DNA from: an uncultured Oscillospiraceae bacterium
Lineage (GTDB): Bacteria > Bacillota > Clostridia > Oscillospirales > Oscillospiraceae
NCBI GenBank assembly: GCA_910577805.1
Contig: CAJTOE010000028.1
Coordinates: 1-19,529, forward strand
Length of the DNA stretch: 19,529 bases
Direction: 5' to 3'
In this document: piece by piece, positions 7,652 through 15,824 of the stretch
How the letters are laid out: each line of letters starts with the position of its first letter
How positions within the stretch are numbered: the stretch's first letter is position 1
The notes under the pieces: generated by a model
Seen by the model: only the letters and a program-made list of their open reading frames with translations
What the model was told of the DNA's origin: nothing
The model's database searches: none
Program-made: the position numbers and the translations under genes

Positions 7652-7681
7652 CCCTCATCCGTCACCGCCTGCGGCGGCGCC
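7652..7681. repeat. Terminal remnant of the 162-bp repeat, copy C
   Basis: These 30 bp are identical to the left end of copy D: terminus CCCTCATCCGTC plus the CCGCC-tgc-GGCGG stem. The match stops where the CCTTCCCCC hairpin would begin. It lies 15 nt after the dnaA stop and next to the DnaA-box cluster, so it looks like a deletion remnant in the origin spacer. Confidence 0.8.
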
Positions 7682-7698
7682 CCGCAACGCGCAAAAAT

Positions 7699-7893
7699 CC
7701 TTCCACACATCCACCGCATTTTGTGGATATGTGGAAATTCCCCTGTGGATAACCTGTGCGTTCTTTTCCTGTGTGTGGAAACCGTCCAAATCCGTCCACA
7801 CCCGCTGTTTGCCCCCAAGCCCTTGTCCCTCTAAGCCGTTTCGGGGTTTTCCACATCCGTTTTCCCTACGGCCTACTATTACGAACTTATAAT
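7699..7893. other. Probable oriC: DnaA-box cluster and AT-rich segment between dnaA and dnaN
   Basis: One perfect DnaA box TGTGGATAA lies at 7744-7752. Near matches are TGTGGATAT (7722-7730), TGTGGAAAT (7730-7738), TGTGGAAAC (7774-7782) and TTTTCCACA (7847-7855). Weaker CCTTCCACA (7699-7707) and CCGTCCACA (7792-7800) also occur. A short AT-rich stretch follows at 7873-7893 (CTACTATTACGAACTTATAAT) and could be the unwinding element or hold a dnaN -10 (TATAAT, 7888-7893), although no good -35 is visible. Boxes in the dnaA-dnaN spacer beside divergent rpmH/dnaA are the normal Firmicutes origin pattern. Exact unwinding site and box use are inference. Confidence 0.8.
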
Positions 7894-7939
7894 CCTCTCC
7901 TCTCTTCCTCAGAGAGCGAAAGAACTGGAGGTCTGTCCC

Positions 7940-9046
7940 ATGAAATTCTCCTGCGAAAAAGCCCTGCTCACCTCCGCGGTCTCCACTGCCTCGCGGGCAG
8001 TGGCCGCGAAGAGCAGTATCCCAGCCATGGAAGGTATCCTGATCGAAGCCGGGGACCAGCTCAAGCTGACCGGTTACGACCTCTCCATCGGAATTCAATC
8101 CACAGTTCCGGCGGAAATTGTGGAGAAAGGTTCCCTTGTCCTCTCCGCACGGCTCTTTGGCGACATCATCCGCAAAATGCCCGACGATATCGTTACCTTC
8201 ACCACCAATGATATGATGGTCAATATCCGCTGCGGCCTGTCCGAGTTCAACATCCTGGGCATCAGCCCCGACGATTTCCCAGAGCTGCCCGCCGTGGACC
8301 AGCAGAACAGTTTTATTATCAAACAGTCCGTCCTGCGCTCCATGATCGCCCAGACCCTCTTTGCCGTCAGCGACAACGAGAGCCGCCCTGTCCACACCGG
8401 CTCCCTGTTTGAGGCGGACGACATCAGCCTGACCGTAGTCTCTGTGGACGGCTACCGGCTGGCCCTGCGCCGGGAATCCCTGGACGTGAAGCAGGGGGAA
8501 GAATTTTTCCAGTTTGTGGTCCCCGGCAGCGCTTTGTCCGAGGTGGAAAAAATCTGCTCCACCGAGGACCCGGTCACCGTCATCCAGGGCGCGCGCCACG
8601 TCCTGTTCCAGACGGACCAGACCCTGCTGGTCTGCCGCCGCCTGGAGGGCGAGTTCCTGAACTACCGCAACGCCATCCCCCGGAACAACAGCATCAAAAT
8701 TGAGTGCGAGACCCGGAAAATGCTGCAATGTATCGAGCGCGTGTCCCTCATTATCAGCGAAAAGCTCAAAAGCCCCTTACGCTGTGTGTTCGGAGACGGT
8801 CAGGTGTCCATCACGACAAAAACCGGCATCGGAGACGCGGCGGACCAGTGCCCCATCGAGGGGGACGGCCAGGGGCTGGAGATCGGCTTCAATAACAAAT
8901 ACCTGATGGACGCGCTGAAAGCCGCCCCGGCGGATAAGCTGCGGCTGGAGTTCTCCAGCGGCGTCGCGCCCTGCGTGATCCTGCCCACGGAGGAAAACGA
9001 CAGCTTTACCTATATGGTCCTGCCGGTGCGGCTGAAGGCAAACTAG
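7940..9046 (+). CDS. dnaN: DNA polymerase III beta subunit (sliding clamp)
   Basis: A 368-residue beta clamp beginning MKFSCEKALLTSAVSTASRA and ending TYMVLPVRLKAN, the usual C-terminal pattern. It has the three clamp folds of about 120 residues each and the expected full length. The dimeric ring slides on DNA and tethers the polymerase; loading needs the clamp loader, whose delta' subunit is encoded at 555-1367. Conserved-looking segments include SVDGYRLA in the second domain and the final LPVR in the third. GGAGG lies 8 nt before the ATG. It is the first gene after oriC and starts a compact series with yaaA and recF. Its stop is TAG, which matters for interpreting the TAG in the phospho-sugar mutase. 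Confidence 0.97.
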   Translation: MKFSCEKALLTSAVSTASRAVAAKSSIPAMEGILIEAGDQLKLTGYDLSIGIQSTVPAEIVEKGSLVLSARLFGDIIRKMPDDIVTFTTNDMMVNIRCGLSEFNILGISPDDFPELPAVDQQNSFIIKQSVLRSMIAQTLFAVSDNESRPVHTGSLFEADDISLTVVSVDGYRLALRRESLDVKQGEEFFQFVVPGSALSEVEKICSTEDPVTVIQGARHVLFQTDQTLLVCRRLEGEFLNYRNAIPRNNSIKIECETRKMLQCIERVSLIISEKLKSPLRCVFGDGQVSITTKTGIGDAADQCPIEGDGQGLEIGFNNKYLMDALKAAPADKLRLEFSSGVAPCVILPTEENDSFTYMVLPVRLKAN

Positions 9047-9062
9047 GAAAGGCGATTGCAAA

Positions 9063-9278
9063 ATGGAATCTCATAACGTTAAAATACAGACGGAGTTCAT
9101 AAAACTCCAGGATTTGTTAAAATTCGCCGGAGCCGTGGAGACGGGCGGCGACGCAAAGCGCATCATCCAGGAGGGCCGGGTGCGCGTCAACGGGGAGGCC
9201 TGCACCATGCGGGGCAAAAAAATGCGTCCCGGCGACCGGGCCTGCATCGACGCGGAGACGGAGCTTGTGGTCACATGA
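9063..9278 (+). CDS. yaaA: S4-domain RNA-binding protein YaaA
   Basis: A 71-residue protein consisting almost only of one S4 RNA-binding fold: FIKLQDLLKFAGAVETGG, then AKRIIQEGRVRVNGE (31-45), then RGKKMRPGD (50-58). The small S4 protein YaaA (RlbA) is encoded between dnaN and recF in B. subtilis and many Firmicutes and has been linked to ribosome biogenesis there; the role here is inferred from position and family. It lies 16 nt after dnaN, and its TGA overlaps the recF ATG by 4 bp (ATGA), so the two are probably translationally coupled. The ribosome-binding site (GGAAAGG) is modest. Confidence 0.92.
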   Translation: MESHNVKIQTEFIKLQDLLKFAGAVETGGDAKRIIQEGRVRVNGEACTMRGKKMRPGDRACIDAETELVVT

Positions 9279-10378
9279 TCTGCCATTCCCTGAAGCTGGA
9301 GCATTTTCGCAATTATGTTGATCTGGAAGTGGAGTTCGACCCGCGGGTAAATTTGATCTACGGCGACAACGCCCAGGGAAAGACAAACCTGCTGGAGGCG
9401 GCGGCGTATCTGTCCGCGGCCCGGTCCCACCGCACCCGGTTCGACCGGGAGCTTATCATGCTGGGGGAGCCGGAGAGCGTGATCGAGGCGGGGGTCTTTT
9501 CCCGGAACCGGGAATTTATCCTGAAAGCCCAGCTGACCCGCGGCCGGAGCCGGAGGCTGTCCTCCAACGGGGTGAAGCTGAAAACCGCCGGAGAGCTGGC
9601 GGGGATTTTAACTACGGTGCTGTTCTGCCCGGAGGACCTGTATCTCATCCGGGAGGGCGGCGCGGCCCGGCGGCGGTTTCTGGACGGCGCGATCTGCCAG
9701 CTCCGGCCCCGGTACGCCCAGGCCCTGGCGGAATACAACCGGCTGTATGAGCACAAAGTACGCATTCTGCGGGACTGGCCGGAAAATCCCTCCCTGCTGG
9801 AGACTTTGGACGATTTTAACCTGCGCCTGTGCCAGACCGGCGCTCTGGTGATACACTACCGCGCCCACTTCATCAAGCGCCTGCGGGAGGAGGCCCCGGC
9901 CATTCACCAGGATTTCTCCGGGGGCCGGGAGGTGCTGGAGCTGCAATACCAGACCGTCTCCACGGTCCAGGACAGCTTTGCATCCCCACAAAAGATTTTC
10001 GGGTGGCTGCTGGAGCATCAGGAGAGCCACCGGCGGGCGGAGCTGGACAGCCGGCAGTGTCTGACCGGACCCCATAAGGACGACGTGCTGGTGCTGCTGG
10101 ACGGACAGAGCGCGAAAACCTACGGGTCCCAGGGGCAGACCCGGACGGCGGCGCTGTCTTTGAAGCTGGCCCAGCGGGAGATATTCTTTCAGGAGACGGG
10201 GGAATATCCGGTGCTGCTTTTGGACGACGTTTTGTCTGAATTGGACCCGAAACGGCAATCCTTTGTATTGAACCGCATCAAAGGGGGTCAGATTTTGATC
10301 ACCTGCTGTGAGGAGGATAAATTGGAGGGCCTGGAGGGCGGCAGGACGTTCCATGTCCAGGGGGGGAGGCTGATTTAA
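9275..10378 (+). CDS. recF: DNA replication and repair protein RecF
   Basis: A 367-residue SMC/ABC-type ATPase that binds gapped DNA with RecO and RecR and helps load RecA. Walker A is GDNAQGKTN (30-38). The ABC signature region is SQGQTRTAAL (285-294). Walker B is VLLLDD (313-318), followed by VLSELD (319-324) and KRQ. Other family segments are LEHFRNY (8-14) and FCPEDLYLIREGGAARRRFLD (117-137). Length and order agree with RecF. The start overlaps the yaaA stop (ATGA), and its TAA overlaps the remB ATG by 1 nt (TAATG), so yaaA-recF-remB look coupled. Confidence 0.97.
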   Translation: MICHSLKLEHFRNYVDLEVEFDPRVNLIYGDNAQGKTNLLEAAAYLSAARSHRTRFDRELIMLGEPESVIEAGVFSRNREFILKAQLTRGRSRRLSSNGVKLKTAGELAGILTTVLFCPEDLYLIREGGAARRRFLDGAICQLRPRYAQALAEYNRLYEHKVRILRDWPENPSLLETLDDFNLRLCQTGALVIHYRAHFIKRLREEAPAIHQDFSGGREVLELQYQTVSTVQDSFASPQKIFGWLLEHQESHRRAELDSRQCLTGPHKDDVLVLLDGQSAKTYGSQGQTRTAALSLKLAQREIFFQETGEYPVLLLDDVLSELDPKRQSFVLNRIKGGQILITCCEEDKLEGLEGGRTFHVQGGRLI

Positions 10379-10629
10379 TGTATTTGCATCTGGGCCAGTC
10401 CGTGGTGATACCCCAGGGGGAGATTTTGGGGATTTTCGATCTGGACAACGCCAGCTGGGCCTATCGGACGCGGGAATTCCTGGACCGCGCGCAGCAGGAG
10501 GGCCGGGTGGTGCCGGTGAGCGAGGATCTGCCCCGGTCGTTCGTGCTGGCCCGGCGGGAGGGCCGGGAGACGATGATCTATTTGTGCCAGTGGTCCGCCG
10601 CCGCGCTGGTGAGGCGGGCGGTGCCATAG
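10378..10629 (+). CDS. remB: RemB/YaaB family protein (DUF370)
   Basis: An 83-residue protein of the RemA/RemB (DUF370) family, beginning MYLHLGQSVVIPQGEILGIF. In B. subtilis, remB (yaaB) is also encoded directly after recF, and the paralogue RemA activates biofilm matrix operons; the function of RemB-type proteins at this locus is less clear. The N-terminal half (1-30) is the most typical part of the family. Its ATG overlaps the recF TAA by 1 nt. The stop is TAG followed by GGGGGAAGG, which resembles the hairpin arm of the 162-bp repeats; this could be chance. Confidence 0.85.
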   Translation: MYLHLGQSVVIPQGEILGIFDLDNASWAYRTREFLDRAQQEGRVVPVSEDLPRSFVLARREGRETMIYLCQWSAAALVRRAVP

Positions 10630-10680
10630 GGGGAAGGCCCCAAAAACATACATCAAAAAATTCAAAAGGAGGCCCAATTT

Positions 10681-11100
10681 ATGGAACCAATCGAATATTT
10701 ATGGAAGGACCGCAAGCGTCATTTCGGCCTGCCGCTCTCCTTCACCCGCTACAGCCTGAGTGAGGACCGGCTGTTCTGTGAGACGGGCTTTCTGAACATC
10801 AAGGCCGACGAGGTCCTGCTCTACCGGGTCCGGGACCTGGAGCTGACCATCTCTCTGGGCCAGCGTATCTTCGGAGTGGGCACGGTCTGCGTCCACTCCT
10901 CCGACCAGAGCATTCCCCATCTGGACCTGAAAAATGTAAAACACCCCAGAGAGGTCAAAGAGCTTATCCACCAAAAGGTGGAAAAAGCCAAAAACGACCG
11001 GCGCATGAAATCCATGGAGGTCATGAGCAATACCGGGTCAGTCTCCCACGAGGGGGATTTTGACGATATGGACCACTTTGACGACGACACATTAGACTGA
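10681..11100 (+). CDS. Bacterial PH-domain protein (YdbS/YdbT-like fold), upstream of gyrB
   Basis: A 139-residue hypothetical protein. Residues 8-100 look like a bacterial pleckstrin-homology (bPH_2-like) domain: FTRYSLSEDRLFCETGFLNIKADEVLLYRVRDLEL-type strands, a GxGTVCVHSSDQ turn, LDLKNVKHPREV, and a terminal helix (ELIHQKVEKAKND). The last 30 residues are acidic (DFDDMDHFDDDTLD) and probably disordered. No membrane segment or catalytic motif is visible, so it is probably a cytoplasmic adaptor or binding protein; the ligand is unknown. It has AAGGAGG 8 nt before its ATG and lies 10 nt before gyrB, so it is probably co-transcribed with gyrB. The fold call is by pattern only. Confidence 0.72.
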   Translation: MEPIEYLWKDRKRHFGLPLSFTRYSLSEDRLFCETGFLNIKADEVLLYRVRDLELTISLGQRIFGVGTVCVHSSDQSIPHLDLKNVKHPREVKELIHQKVEKAKNDRRMKSMEVMSNTGSVSHEGDFDDMDHFDDDTLD

Positions 11101-11110
11101 GAGGTAGACT

Positions 11111-13048
11111 ATGGCAGAAGAACTGAACACCACCAAAACTGACCACGAGTACGGCGGCTCCGAAATTCAGGTGCTGGAAGGCCTGGAGGCGGTGCGCAAG
11201 CGCCCTGGTATGTACATCGGCTCCACCTCGGAATCCGGCCTGCATCACCTGGTCTACGAAATTGTGGACAACTCCATCGACGAGGCCCTGGCGGGCTACT
11301 GTACGGATATCTCCGTAATCATCAACCCCGGCAATACCATTACCGTTGTGGACAACGGCCGGGGCATCCCCGTGGACATCCAGCCCCAGACCGGCAAGCC
11401 CGCGCTGGAGGTGGTCTTTACGATTTTACACGCCGGCGGAAAGTTCGGCGGCGGCGGATATAAGGTCTCCGGCGGACTCCACGGTGTGGGCGCGTCTGTG
11501 GTGAACGCCCTGAGCGAATGGCTTGAGGTCCAGGTCCATAAGGACGGACAGGTCTACGAGATGAAATTTTCCCGGGGAAAAATCACCCAGGAAATGAAGG
11601 TCGTAGGCCGCACGGACCACAACGGGACCACCGTCAGCTTCAAGCCGGACCCGGAGATGTTCGACACCCTGGTTTACAGCTATGATACTCTCCACACCCG
11701 GATGCGGGAGGAGGCGTTCCTGAACGCGGGCCTGCGTATCCAGACGGTGGACCTGCGCCCAGGCCAGGAGCAGGAGGACGATATGTGCTATGAGGGGGGC
11801 ATCCGGGAATTTGTCTCCTTCATCAACAAGAATAAAACCCCCGTCCATGAGGACGTCATCTATATGTCCGGCAGCAGGGAGGATTCCATGGCGGAAATCG
11901 CCATGCAGTACAACGACGGCTTTCAGGAGGTCATGGTGTCCTTTGCCAACAACGTCCATACCCCGGAGGGCGGTATGCACGAGGAGGGGTTCCGGCGGGC
12001 GCTGACCAACGCGCTGAACGCCTACGGCAGAAAAATAAAGCTCCTGAAGGACGACGACAAGGTCTCCGGCGACGACTGCCGGGAGGGTCTGACTGTCGTG
12101 ATTTCCGTAAAACTCACCGACGCTCAGTTCGAGGGCCAGACCAAGGCCAAGCTGGGCAACAGCGAGATCCGGACGCTGGTAAACAGCGTGGTGTCCGAAA
12201 AGCTGGAAATTTATCTGGAAGAAAACCCGGCTGTGGGCCGGGCCGTTCTGGAGAAGGCCATGATGGCCTCCCGCGCCAGAGAGGCCGCCCGGCGGGCACG
12301 GGAAAATATCCGGCGGAAAACCGCCCTGGAGGGCGCGACCCTGCCCGGCAAGCTGGCGGACTGCTACGAGCGGGACCCGGCTTTGACAGAACTGTATATC
12401 GTCGAGGGCGACTCCGCAGGCGGTTCCGCCAAGCAGGGCCGGGACTCCCGGTATCAGGCGATCCTGCCGCTGTGGGGGAAGATGCTCAATGTGGAAAAGG
12501 CGCGGGCGGATAAAGTGTATGGCAACGATAAGCTCACCCCGGTGATTACCGCCCTGGGAGCCGGGCTGGGAGAGGACTTCGACAAGGACCGGCTGCGGTA
12601 TCACAAGGTTGTGATTATGGCGGATGCCGACGTGGACGGCGCGCATATCCGCACCCTTCTGCTGACCTTCTTTTTCCGGTTCATGCGGCCTTTGATTGAC
12701 CAGGGGTATGTGTATGCTGCGGTGCCGCCGCTGTATAAGCTGACCCGCGGCAAGACCACGCGGGTGGCGTTCACAGACCAGGAGCGGGATGCGATTTCTG
12801 CGGAAATGCGGGGAGGCAGCGCCAATGTGAAGGTGGAGATCAGCCGCTTCAAGGGCTTGGGCGAGATGAACCCGGAGGAGCTGTGGGACACCACCATGAA
12901 TCCGGAGACCCGGACGCTGAAACGGATCACGATGGCGGACGCGGTCCGGGCGGACGAGATATTTACCCTGCTGATGGGGGAAAAAGTGGAACCCCGCCGG
13001 GAGTATATTGAACAGAACGCGGAAAAAGCGATGAACTTGGATTATTGA
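11111..13048 (+). CDS. gyrB: DNA gyrase subunit B
   Basis: A 645-residue GyrB, the ATPase half of the enzyme that introduces negative supercoils. The GHKL ATPase has E50 and N54 (YEIVDNSIDEAL), D81 (VVDNGRGIP) and GGLHGVG (121-127). The TOPRIM domain has EGDSAGGSAKQG (432-443) and DADVDGAH (505-512), whose acidic residues bind metal. The C-terminus ends EYIEQNAEKAMNLDY, as in GyrB. Length fits Gram-positive GyrB without the E. coli insertion. W455 (ILPLWGKMLNVEKAR) replaces the Lys or Arg usual at E. coli position 447, part of the quinolone pocket. The ribosome-binding site AGAGGT is adequate. The TGA stop is followed by seven G and then repeat copy D, which separates it from gyrA. Confidence 0.98.
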   Translation: MAEELNTTKTDHEYGGSEIQVLEGLEAVRKRPGMYIGSTSESGLHHLVYEIVDNSIDEALAGYCTDISVIINPGNTITVVDNGRGIPVDIQPQTGKPALEVVFTILHAGGKFGGGGYKVSGGLHGVGASVVNALSEWLEVQVHKDGQVYEMKFSRGKITQEMKVVGRTDHNGTTVSFKPDPEMFDTLVYSYDTLHTRMREEAFLNAGLRIQTVDLRPGQEQEDDMCYEGGIREFVSFINKNKTPVHEDVIYMSGSREDSMAEIAMQYNDGFQEVMVSFANNVHTPEGGMHEEGFRRALTNALNAYGRKIKLLKDDDKVSGDDCREGLTVVISVKLTDAQFEGQTKAKLGNSEIRTLVNSVVSEKLEIYLEENPAVGRAVLEKAMMASRAREAARRARENIRRKTALEGATLPGKLADCYERDPALTELYIVEGDSAGGSAKQGRDSRYQAILPLWGKMLNVEKARADKVYGNDKLTPVITALGAGLGEDFDKDRLRYHKVVIMADADVDGAHIRTLLLTFFFRFMRPLIDQGYVYAAVPPLYKLTRGKTTRVAFTDQERDAISAEMRGGSANVKVEISRFKGLGEMNPEELWDTTMNPETRTLKRITMADAVRADEIFTLLMGEKVEPRREYIEQNAEKAMNLDY

Positions 13049-13060
13049 GGGGGGGATTCA

Positions 13061-13222
13061 CCCTCATCCGTCACCGCCTGCGGCGGCGCCACCTTCCCCC
13101 ATTAGGGGGAAGGCTTCGGACACTGGCACTCACTAGACTGCACAGTAGTCTCGATAGGCGCTGTGATAAGCCTTCCCCCCTGGCGGGGGAAGGTGGCTGG
13201 CCGAAGGCCAGACGGATGAGGG
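13061..13222 (+). repeat. 162-bp palindromic repeat, copy D (between gyrB and gyrA)
   Basis: A full element with termini CCCTCATCCGTC and GACGGATGAGGG. The left stem is CCGCC-tgc-GGCGG and the right stem TGGCC-gaa-GGCCA. Inner hairpins CCTTCCCCC/GGGGGAAGG have loops ATTAG-type (left) and CTGGC-type (right). The core contains CACTCACTAGACTGCACAGT and GATAGGCGC. The length is exactly that of copies A and F. It starts 12 nt after the gyrB stop in the same direction as the gene. The rest of the gyrB-gyrA spacer (13223-13312) shows the gyrA ribosome-binding site but no clear promoter. Confidence 0.92.
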
Positions 13223-13312
13223 GGAAAAACCTCCCCCCTGCTTCCACAAAAACCAACAAAATGTTGAAAAGATTGCGATCGTTCAGATACGAGACATTTA
13301 AGGAGACAACAT

Positions 13313-15808
13313 ATGGCTAAACGACCTGACGAGGAAAGGGACATTTCCTTTCCCAATCAAAAGATCGTCAACATCAATCTGGAACACGAGATGGAGGAAG
13401 CGTACATCGAATACGCGATGTCCGTCATTGTCGGCCGCGCCCTGCCGGACGTCCGGGACGGCCTGAAGCCGGTCCACCGCCGCATTCTCTACACCATGTA
13501 CGAAAGCGGCCTGACCAGCGATAAGCCCTTTAAAAAATCCGCCACCTGCGTGGGCGACGTGCTGGGTAAGTACCACCCCCACGGCGACCAGTCCGTCTAT
13601 GACGCGCTGGTCCGCCTGGGCCAGGACTTCTCCATGCGCTACTGCTTGGTGGACGGCCACGGCAACTTCGGCTCCGTGGACGGCGACCCCCCTGCCGCCT
13701 ACCGTTACACCGAGGCCCGTATGTCCAAGCTTTCCAACGAAATTCTCCGGGACATCGAGAAGGAGACGGTGGACTGGGACCCCAACTTCGACGAGAGCCG
13801 GAAAGAACCGCGGGTACTCCCCTCCCGGTTCCCGAACCTGCTGGTGAACGGCTCCAGCGGCATTGCCGTGGGTATGACCACCAATATCCCGCCCCACAAC
13901 CTGCGGGAGGTCATCAACGCGGTCATCTGCGTGCTGGACGACCCGGAGGCCGGGCTGGAGGACCTGATGGAGCATGTCAAGGGTCCGGACTTCCCCACGC
14001 GGGGGATTATCATGGGCCGGAGCGGCATCCGGGCGGCCTACGCCACCGGCAAGGGCCACATCCGGGTCCGGGCCAGGACGGAAATGGAGGAGTTCGGCAA
14101 TGGCCGCACGCGGGTCATTGTCACCGAGCTGCCCTACCAGGTGAATAAATCCCGGCTGGTGGAGAACATCGCCGACCAGGTGAAGGACAAGCGGTTAGAA
14201 GGCATTTCCGGCCTGCGGGACGAGTCCGACGGCAAGAAGGGGATGCGCATCGTCATTGAGCTGAAGAAAGACGCAAACCCCCAGGTGGTGCTGAACCGTC
14301 TGTTTGCCCAGACCCAAATGCAGACCACGTTTGCGGTGGTAATGCTGGCGCTGGTGAACAACCAGAAGCAGCCCAAGACCCTGACCCTGCGGGAGATTTT
14401 GGACGAATACATCGCTTTCCAGGAGCAGATCATCACCCGCCGGACCATCTTTGACCGGCGGAAAGCCCAGGAGCGGGCACATCTGATCGAAGGTCTGCTC
14501 ATTGCCCAGGACAACATTGACGAGGTCATCCGGATCATCCGTTCCAGCTACGACGACGCGAAAGACCGGCTGATGGAGCGGTTCCAGCTGGACGACGTGC
14601 AGGCCCAGGCGATTTGTGACATGCGGCTCATTGCGCTCCAGGGGCTGAACCGGGAGAAGCTGGAGGCGGAGTATGCCGAGCTGGAAAAGAAGATTGCCTA
14701 TTTCAACCAGCTCTTGTCCGATGAAAAGATGCTCCGGGGGGTGCTGAAAACCGAGCTGGAGGAGATCCGGGACAAGTACGGCGACGACCGTAAGACAGAG
14801 ATCGGCTTTGCCGAGGACGACATCGACATTGAAGACTTGATTGAAGAACAGCAGTGTGTCTTTACCCTCACCCAGGCGGGGTACATCAAGCGGACCTCCG
14901 CCAGCGAGTACACCGCCCAGTCCAAGGGCGGACAGGGCCGCAAGGGCATCACCACCCGGGACGAGGATTATGTGTCGGATGTGTTCACCGCGTCTACCCA
15001 CGATTATCTGTTCTTCTTCACCAACACCGGCCGGGTCTATCGGAAGAAGGGCTATCAGATACCGGAGTCCGGCAAGGCGGCCAAGGGGACCAATATTGTC
15101 AACGTGCTTCCGGTGGAGCAGGGAGAGAAAATTCAGACGATCATTCACACAAGAGCGCTGGACAATCCGGATTTGTTCCTGATGATGATTACCCGCAACG
15201 GCACGGTGAAGCGTCTGCCAGTGGCGGCGCTGAAGAATATCCGGAATGTGGGGATACGGGCCCTGCGGCTGGACGAGGGCGACGAGCTGATTTCCGTGCG
15301 GGAGACGGACGGGCACCAGAACATTCTGATTGCCACGCGGGAAGGCATGGCAGTCTGCTTTGACGAGAACGACGTGCGCCCCATGGGCCGGGACGCGGTA
15401 GGCGTGCGCGGGATACGGCTCCGGGAGGGCGATTACGTGGTAGGCGCGGCGCGGGCTGTGCCTGGCAAGTGCGTGCTGACGATTACGGAGAAGGGCTACG
15501 GCAAGCGGACTGCTGTGGAAGAGTACCGGGTGACGAACCGGGGCGGTCTGGGCATCAAGAACTATATGATTACGGAAAAGACCGGGGAGATTGTCGGGGT
15601 GAAGGTAGTGGACGGTTCGGAGGACCTGCTGCTGGTGACCCAGGCGGGGATTCTGATCCGCACCCATGTGGACAGTATCCGGACAGCCGGGCGGTCTACC
15701 CAGGGCGTGATTGTGATGCGGTTTAAAGAAGAGGGCGACAAGGTGATCTCGCTGGCCCTGGCGGAGCGGGAGAATGAGGAAGAAGCGGTGAGTGAGACTG
15801 CGGAGTAA
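13313..15808 (+). CDS. gyrA: DNA gyrase subunit A
   Basis: An 831-residue GyrA, the cleavage-rejoining subunit. The winged-helix domain carries catalytic Y132 (YRYTEARM), the counterpart of E. coli Y122, with R131 before it. The tower and coiled-coil regions follow to about 500. The C-terminal beta-pinwheel (about 510-815) has the GyrA-box region QSKGGQG (536-542), close to the consensus QRRGGKG that separates gyrase from topoisomerase IV. In the quinolone-resistance region the sequence is HPHGDQSVYDALVRL: Q93 stands where E. coli has S83, while D97 (E. coli D87) is kept. TAAGGAG lies 7 nt before the ATG. It is separated from gyrB by 264 bp carrying repeat D, and followed by repeats E and F. 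Confidence 0.98.
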   Translation: MAKRPDEERDISFPNQKIVNINLEHEMEEAYIEYAMSVIVGRALPDVRDGLKPVHRRILYTMYESGLTSDKPFKKSATCVGDVLGKYHPHGDQSVYDALVRLGQDFSMRYCLVDGHGNFGSVDGDPPAAYRYTEARMSKLSNEILRDIEKETVDWDPNFDESRKEPRVLPSRFPNLLVNGSSGIAVGMTTNIPPHNLREVINAVICVLDDPEAGLEDLMEHVKGPDFPTRGIIMGRSGIRAAYATGKGHIRVRARTEMEEFGNGRTRVIVTELPYQVNKSRLVENIADQVKDKRLEGISGLRDESDGKKGMRIVIELKKDANPQVVLNRLFAQTQMQTTFAVVMLALVNNQKQPKTLTLREILDEYIAFQEQIITRRTIFDRRKAQERAHLIEGLLIAQDNIDEVIRIIRSSYDDAKDRLMERFQLDDVQAQAICDMRLIALQGLNREKLEAEYAELEKKIAYFNQLLSDEKMLRGVLKTELEEIRDKYGDDRKTEIGFAEDDIDIEDLIEEQQCVFTLTQAGYIKRTSASEYTAQSKGGQGRKGITTRDEDYVSDVFTASTHDYLFFFTNTGRVYRKKGYQIPESGKAAKGTNIVNVLPVEQGEKIQTIIHTRALDNPDLFLMMITRNGTVKRLPVAALKNIRNVGIRALRLDEGDELISVRETDGHQNILIATREGMAVCFDENDVRPMGRDAVGVRGIRLREGDYVVGAARAVPGKCVLTITEKGYGKRTAVEEYRVTNRGGLGIKNYMITEKTGEIVGVKVVDGSEDLLLVTQAGILIRTHVDSIRTAGRSTQGVIVMRFKEEGDKVISLALAERENEEEAVSETAE

Positions 15809-15824
15809 ACTTTCGGTTTTTTCA

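Noticed and set aside
13071..13259. Short open frames within the repeats encoding peptides with PPSPARGEGLS and RSLPPNGGRW
   Set aside because: The same peptide recurs because the DNA repeat recurs (also at 2701-2846 and 15856-16305). It is produced from palindromic stems, with no ribosome-binding site, so it is a translation artefact of the element.
15801..15824. Terminator directly after gyrA (AAAC-tttcg-GTTT then T-run)
   Set aside because: The stem would be only 4 A/T-rich base pairs, too weak to be called despite the T-run.
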